From contig NC_091255.1 in NCBI RefSeq assembly GCF_042477335.2, forward strand, positions 30,854,501 through 30,918,500: a stretch of DNA of 64,000 bases, written 5' to 3'. A model generated the notes under the pieces. It searched no databases, was not told the DNA's origin, and saw nothing but the letters and a program-made list of their open reading frames with translations. The stretch is from Ovis canadensis (Eukaryota; Chordata; Mammalia; Artiodactyla; Bovidae). Positions 59,119-64,000 of this stretch are shown one piece after another; within the stretch, counting starts at the first letter, position 1; each line of letters opens with the position of its first letter. A program made the translations under genes and the position numbers.

Positions 59119-59690
59119 AACCAAAAACAGTTCCAGCTTTAGCCGTTGAGAGTTCATTATGGAAGTTTTACTGTGAAAGTTTTCAACCCTTACAGAAAAG
59201 CTGGACAAACAGGACAAAGAAACCTCTCCACTTAGATTCAGTCATTCTTAGCATTTGACCATGTTTGCTTTCTCTCTCTTTCTCTTCCCTGCCCCTCTCC
59301 CACAGTGTTTTCACAAATGCACCATCTGTTGTTTTCATATTGAGGTTAATTTGTACTTAATCTGTCCCCAGGCCATCAGGGGGTGACGGTAAAATGTAAG
59401 TGGCCAGTTCGTTGTCCCCTGGAGACTGTGTACCTGGTTGCCCTGTCCAGACCCCCCAGTTTGTGCTTCACTGTACTCCATGCTTTGTTTTATAGCAGCT
59501 CTATTGAGATGTAATTCATATACCATAGAGGTCACCCATAAAAAGTATACAATTCTGTGGGGTTTGGTATATTCACGGATATAAGCAGCCGTCACCACAG
59601 CCAGTTTTAGAACATTTCCATCTCCCCAAAGAGAGACCCCATATCCTTTAGCTATTACCTGTCTTCCTCCCCCATAAGCTCTAGGCAGCT

Positions 59691-59812
59691 ATTATTATTA
59701 TTTTGGCTGTGCCACACAGCACGTGAGATCTTTGTTCCCCAACCAGGGATCGAACCCACGCCCCCTGCAGTGGAAGTGCAGAGTCTTAACCGCTGGACCA
59801 CTGAGGAAACAC
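59691..59812 (-). repeat. CHR-type SINE nested in L1
   Basis: Reverse CHR with (ATT)n start; CCAACCAGGGATCGAACCCA. Confidence 0.87.
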
Positions 59813-59992
59813 CAGCCCTAGACAACCACTAAATCTATTTAGAGTCTCTATAGATGGGTCTATTCTGGACATTTCACATAAAAGCAGTCCTATGCTATGC
59901 TGTCTTTTGTGGCCTGGCTTCTTTTAACACGATGTTTTCAAGGCTCATCCATGTTGTTGCATGAATCAGCGCTTTGTTCTTTTTTATGGCCA

Positions 59993-60510
59993 GAAAGTTA
60001 TGACCAACCTAGACAGCATTTTAAAAAGCAGAGATATTACTTTGCCAACAAAGGTCCGTCTAGTCAAGGCTATGGTTTTTCCAGTGGTCATGTATGGATA
60101 TGAGAGTTGGACTGTGAAGAAAGCTGAGCCCCAAAGAATTGATGCTTTTGAACTGTGGTTTGGAGAAGACTCTTGAGAGTCCCTTGGACTGCAAGGAGAT
60201 CCAACCAGTCCATCCTAAAGGAGACCAGTCCTGGGATTTCTTTGGAGGGAATGATGCTGAGGCTGAAATTCCAATACTTTGGCCACCTCATGCGAAGAGT
60301 TGAATCGTTGGAAAAGACCCTGATGCTGGGAGGGATTGGGGGCAGGAGGAGAAGGGGACGACAGAGGATGAGATGGCTGGATGGCATCACCGACTCGATG
60401 CACATGAGTTTGGGTGAACTCTGGGAGTTGGTGATGGACAGGGAGGCCTGGCGTGCTGCAATTCATGGGGTCGCAAAGAGTCGGACACAACTGAGCAACT
60501 GAACTGAATA
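59993..60510 (+). mobile_element. BovB LINE 3' end nested in L1
   Basis: Same extent as the copy at 17486-18009: starts GAAAGTTATGACCAACCTAGA and ends GAACTGAACTGAA. The frame reads NLDSILKSRDITLPTKVRLV, then a one-base deletion near 60160 shifts it. Confidence 0.94.
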
Positions 60511-60949
60511 GTCCACTGTTGGTTACACCACCTATCATTTACCAGCTGATGGACATTTGGGTGGTTTCTACCTTTTAGCTGATGTGAATAGATCTTCTCT
60601 GAAGAAGATCTACTGTTTTTGCTTCGAAATGTATTTTCAGTTCTTTTGGATTAGGATTGTAATTCTGTATTTATTTTTTTTGAGGAACTACTGAACTGTT
60701 TTCCACTATGGTGGCACCATTTTACATTTGTGCCAGCAGTGAATGAGGGTTCCCATTTCTCTGCATCCTTGCTAACACACATTAATTTCTGTCCTTAAAA
60801 TGATAGCCATCCTAATGGGCGTGAAGAGGCACCTCACTGTGGTTTGGGCTTGCCTGTCTCTGATGGCTGGTAACGTGGAGTGTCTTTCCATGGGCTTTTA
60901 GGCGTGTGCGCTTCTCCTTTCGAGAAATGTCTGTTCAAATCCTTTCTCG

Positions 60950-61158
60950 CTGCTGTTCAGTCACTAAGTCGTGTTTGACACTTTGCAACCCCGTGGACAG
61001 AGCCAGCCAGGCTCCTTCATCCATGGTGTTTCCCAGGCAAGAGTGCTGGAGAGGGTTGCCATTTCCTTCTCCTGGGGATCTCCCTGGACCAGGGATCAAA
61101 TCCATATCTCCAGCACTGACAGGCAGATTCCTTACTGTTGAGCCACCAGGGAGGCCCC
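60950..61158 (-). repeat. Bov-tA SINE nested in L1
   Basis: Reverse copy CTGTTCAGTCACTAAGTCGT ... TTGAGCCACCAGGGAGGCCC. Confidence 0.92.
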
Positions 61159-61952
61159 ATTCAAGTCTTTTACCCATTTATTTGTTGAGTTGTCTTTTTG
61201 TTGTTGAGTCGGAGGCGGTCTTATCTGTTCTGGATACTAGATCCTTATCAGATATGTGATATGCAAATATCTTTTTCCATTCTGTGACTTACCTTTTCAT
61301 CTTCTTTTTTAACATTTTATGAATCATTTATGTATATATTTCACTGTAAATGGACATTTGCAACCATTTCGTGTTGGCGTGCAGTAAGACAATTTAACAA
61401 TAAATGTACCTATCTTTTGTTGTACAAGTGAACCTATTTTTGAGGGAGAAGATAGTTCCAAGACCAGGGTGGGAGCTTTTTTTAGCATCCTTGCCTTCCA
61501 AAATTACATTGTCACGTGTTCAGCTTTAAAGATTTGCACCTATAAGAATAAGATGGCTTGTGCTTGTGGGCCTGGGTTGCAAGGTACAGGCATTGAAGCC
61601 ACCCATTTTATTCAAAATCTTGAAAGGCAGTGTTTATTAATAGACATTTTTTCTTTTTCTCTCAAACACCCAAGGTAGACCTGAGCCATAAAAATCAGGG
61701 AGGTTATACATGGAAAGCAGTAGTAATTCTGCTGTTTATGAAATTTAATAAAAGGTTTATATGGTAAGCATTTGTTCTTTTAATATTTTTTCTATTAATA
61801 TACCATGAAAATATTGCATTTGGGATTAGGGTTAGTTCTTTGGTGCACAGAGTTTTTTAATGTCAGTAACATCCCCTTTATTTATTTATTTTCTTTTGTT
61901 GGTTATGCTTTTGGTATGAAGTGATGTCTCACTGTGGTTTGGGTTTGCATCC

Positions 61953-62131
61953 TTTTATGTTTATTTATTTGTCCTGGGTCTTAGCTGTAGCACACAGGAT
62001 CTTCAGTCTTTGTTGTGGCATGTGGGATACCTAGTGTGTCATGTCGGATCTAGTTCCCTGGTCAGGGATCAAACCCAGGCCCTCTGTATTGTGAGTGTGG
62101 AGTCTTAGCCCTTGAACCACCACAGAAGTCC
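61953..62131 (-). repeat. CHR-type SINE nested in L1
   Basis: Reverse CHR long form: GTTCCCTGGTCAGGGATCAA ... CACCACAGAAGTCCC. Confidence 0.87.
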
Positions 62132-62455
62132 CTGGATTTACATTCTAACATCTAAGAAACCACTGCCAAATCTAAGGTCGCGAAGTTTTGCCCGTCTGTT
62201 ATCTTCTCAGTGCTTTAAAACTTTCAGCTGTTACATTTAGGTCTTTGATGCATTTAGAGTAACATTTTTAAATGGTATGATGTAATGGCCCACCTTCATT
62301 CTTTTTCATGTGACTGTTCCATTGTCATCGCAGTTTACTGAAAAGACTCTTCTGCCCCCACTGAGTGGTCTTGACACTCCTGTCAAATAATCAGCTGATC
62401 ACAGATGTATGGGTTTATTTGTGGACTCTCGGTTCTATTCTGGCACACGTGCTCT

Positions 62456-64000
62456 GAGTGTCATCTGGGCACAAGGTCTGTCCTGCTCTTGGGGAGTGTT
62501 TTGTACAGTAGGAGAGGTCAGAAGCTTTCACAAGCCACCAGAAACTGTGAAGTGCTGGGAAGAGGTAAAAAATGTGGAGATGCCAAGGAGGGAATCAGTG
62601 CTTTAGGCTAGGGCAATAGATGTGGATTGGGGAGCAGCAGGGGGCTGTTTGGAGGAGGCCTGGGCTTAAGCATCTAACAGGGTATGATGCCAAGTGTTTC
62701 TGTTTGTCTGGAGACAGACTTGGCAAGGTGGCATAGAGCCTATAGATGGCCTGGCACTCCCAAGTGGGGACAATAGGCTTGATTTGCAAGTGTCTGAGGA
62801 GAGCCTGGCTTTTGCAGGGCCCCTCTTGTGGCAGGGTAGGCTGAGTCAGGTGGGTGAGCCAGGAGTCAGGGGAACCACTTAGGATCCTAGGATGACTGAG
62901 GTCTGGGTGAGCTCCTGGGTCAGGCAGTGGAATTGGTAGAGAACAAGGGGTCCTGTCTGAGACCTGTGGCTTCATGTCACTCTGCCCTGTGGGTATAGGT
63001 GGGGCATAGCAGCCCTGGAGACCCTGCTGCCCATTTCCTGGGCCTCATACTTCTGGCCCCAGCTGCTGGCTGCCTGCTCCAGGAAATTCACACTAGCCTG
63101 CCTCCTCTGCAGTACCTGCAGCTCTGCTCCAGGTAACCCCGAGCTTTCTCCTGTTTGGCCAATTCCTACAGGTCTCAATTTCCATGAACTCCTAGCACAC
63201 TCCTAAGGGCTGAGAGCACAGAAGAGGCTTGGAGAGTGTGCCCTGCCTTATTGCCTTCATTAGGTGCCACGTGCTGCAGCTGGGACTCCTTGGAGGCAGA
63301 GAGGGTGACAAAGTGCCAAGGCCAGCTGCATGGCCTTGAGCGAATGGCTGCACCTTTCAATCATCAGTCAAACCTCTTCTCTGAAAGTGGATGATGATAT
63401 GCCATCCCTTTGGGACAGTGATGAGTTTCACTTGGCCAGCCTGTGGCCAGCACCTGGCAAGTCGGCAGCGCCCTGTGCAGTCCTATGCTTTCCCTCCCAG
63501 TTTGGTAACTCAGGGCCAGACTGAACACAAGCAGGGACATTTTGACTTGTGGGCTCCTCATTAAAACCTCCAAAACTACTGGCAAAATGTCGGCGCTTCT
63601 GTTTGGTCTTTTCCCTGCTCATCTTCTCTGAACCTAGCCACCTGCTGGGGGTGGTCCCCTTTCTCACTCTCAGATGCCTGCCCTCCGCCTTGCTTGAGTC
63701 TTCAGCAGTCATTGCCAGGGTCTTTCGTGATGGACACCCCCACTTCTTTGCAGTCTTAGCCTCCACTAGGGGAACTAAGGAGTGTGCAGAGAAATTAATA
63801 GCTGGCACCTGGGCAGTGCGTACTTTACCTTGGAGCTGGAACAGGGAACCAACTATTTGTGTTTCCATGAACAAGAGGGGACAGCTGGCTACAGATAGCA
63901 GCTGGGTCAGCGGGGGTTGCCTTGGCTGCTGGCTTTAAGCAAACAGCCAGGGCCAGGGTCCCTTCCCCAGCTCTGGGAAAGAGGGCGGAAGAAGACTGAA
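62456..64000. other. No recognisable gene
   Basis: Terminal 1.5 kb, moderately GC-rich and free of recognised repeats. Overlapping 60-150-codon frames on both strands show no domain or splice context. It could be intron of the plus-strand gene starting at 26.6 kb, but this is not shown by the sequence. Confidence 0.45.

Larger units (their letters stand above)
59480..62455 (-). mobile_element. Old L1 (reverse) broken by four nested insertions
   Basis: Reverse L1 landmarks occur in order: ATTGAGATGTAATTCATATACC (59501), CTATTCTGGACATTTCACAT (59860), GTTGATGGACATTTGG-like (60547), GAGGAACTACTGAACTGTTTTCC (60682), CTGGATACTAGATCCTTATC (61231), AAGAAACCACTGCCAAATCT (62153), TGAAAAGACTCTTCTGCCCC (62338). 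Inserted elements are CHR (59691-59812), BovB (59993-60510), Bov-tA (60950-61158) and CHR (61953-62131). The block at about 61330-61900 is not clearly L1. No functional ORF2. Confidence 0.75.

Noticed and set aside
27331-64000. RPH3AL coding exons
   Set aside because: I looked for its N-terminal coding sequence and cysteine-rich zinc-finger exons and found none, so no RPH3AL CDS is claimed.

Overview
This window is nuclear DNA from a ruminant, almost certainly a bovid (cattle, buffalo, sheep or goat). It is packed with Pecora-specific Bov-tA and BOV-A2 SINEs, 3' ends of the BovB RTE-type LINE, and cetartiodactyl CHR SINEs. These sit on older mammalian repeats (MIR, L2, L1, MLT1, MER2, MER5A, Tigger). 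The repeats alone do not identify the species.

One protein-coding gene can be supported. LIAT1 (ligand of ATE1; the C17orf97 orthologue) lies on the minus strand in two coding exons: exon 1 at 14115-13824 inside a small CpG island, and exon 2 at 11509-11055. The splice sites join in phase to give 248 codons. The acidic stretch, SRLPPIAG motif, poly-lysine tract, conserved [27 protein letters not shown]-type core and a single ALKGFH decapeptide are all readable.

The main discovery is at the end of that gene. A 5' fragment of a 5S rRNA sequence (about nt 1-90) has inserted into the LIAT1 reading frame on the same strand, flanked by a perfect 12-bp target-site duplication. It supplies the last seven residues (MSTAIPP) and the stop codon. 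Beyond the second duplication copy the displaced ancestral C-terminal frame can still be read for about 35 more codons.

Layout. 1-10.8 kb: repeats and unassigned DNA, including a diverged inverted-repeat pair (6914-7157 and 9137-9363). 10.8-14.2 kb: LIAT1. 14.2-26.5 kb: intergenic, repeat-dense. 26.6-27.3 kb: a strong CpG island with GC boxes, a CTCF-like motif and a consensus splice donor on the plus strand; from remembered 17p13.3 gene order, the best guess is the non-coding first exon of RPH3AL, divergent from LIAT1. 27.3-64 kb: no recognisable exon, probably intron or intergenic DNA with many nested retroelements, a tRNA-Gly(GCC) pseudogene at 52.0 kb, a 20-bp minisatellite at 55 kb and an old L1 broken by several younger insertions at 59.5-62.5 kb.

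No bacterial-type operon, CRISPR array or intact transposon gene is present. Repeat-family names come from pattern recognition, so their boundaries are approximate (about ±10-20 bp, more for MIR, L1 and L2).
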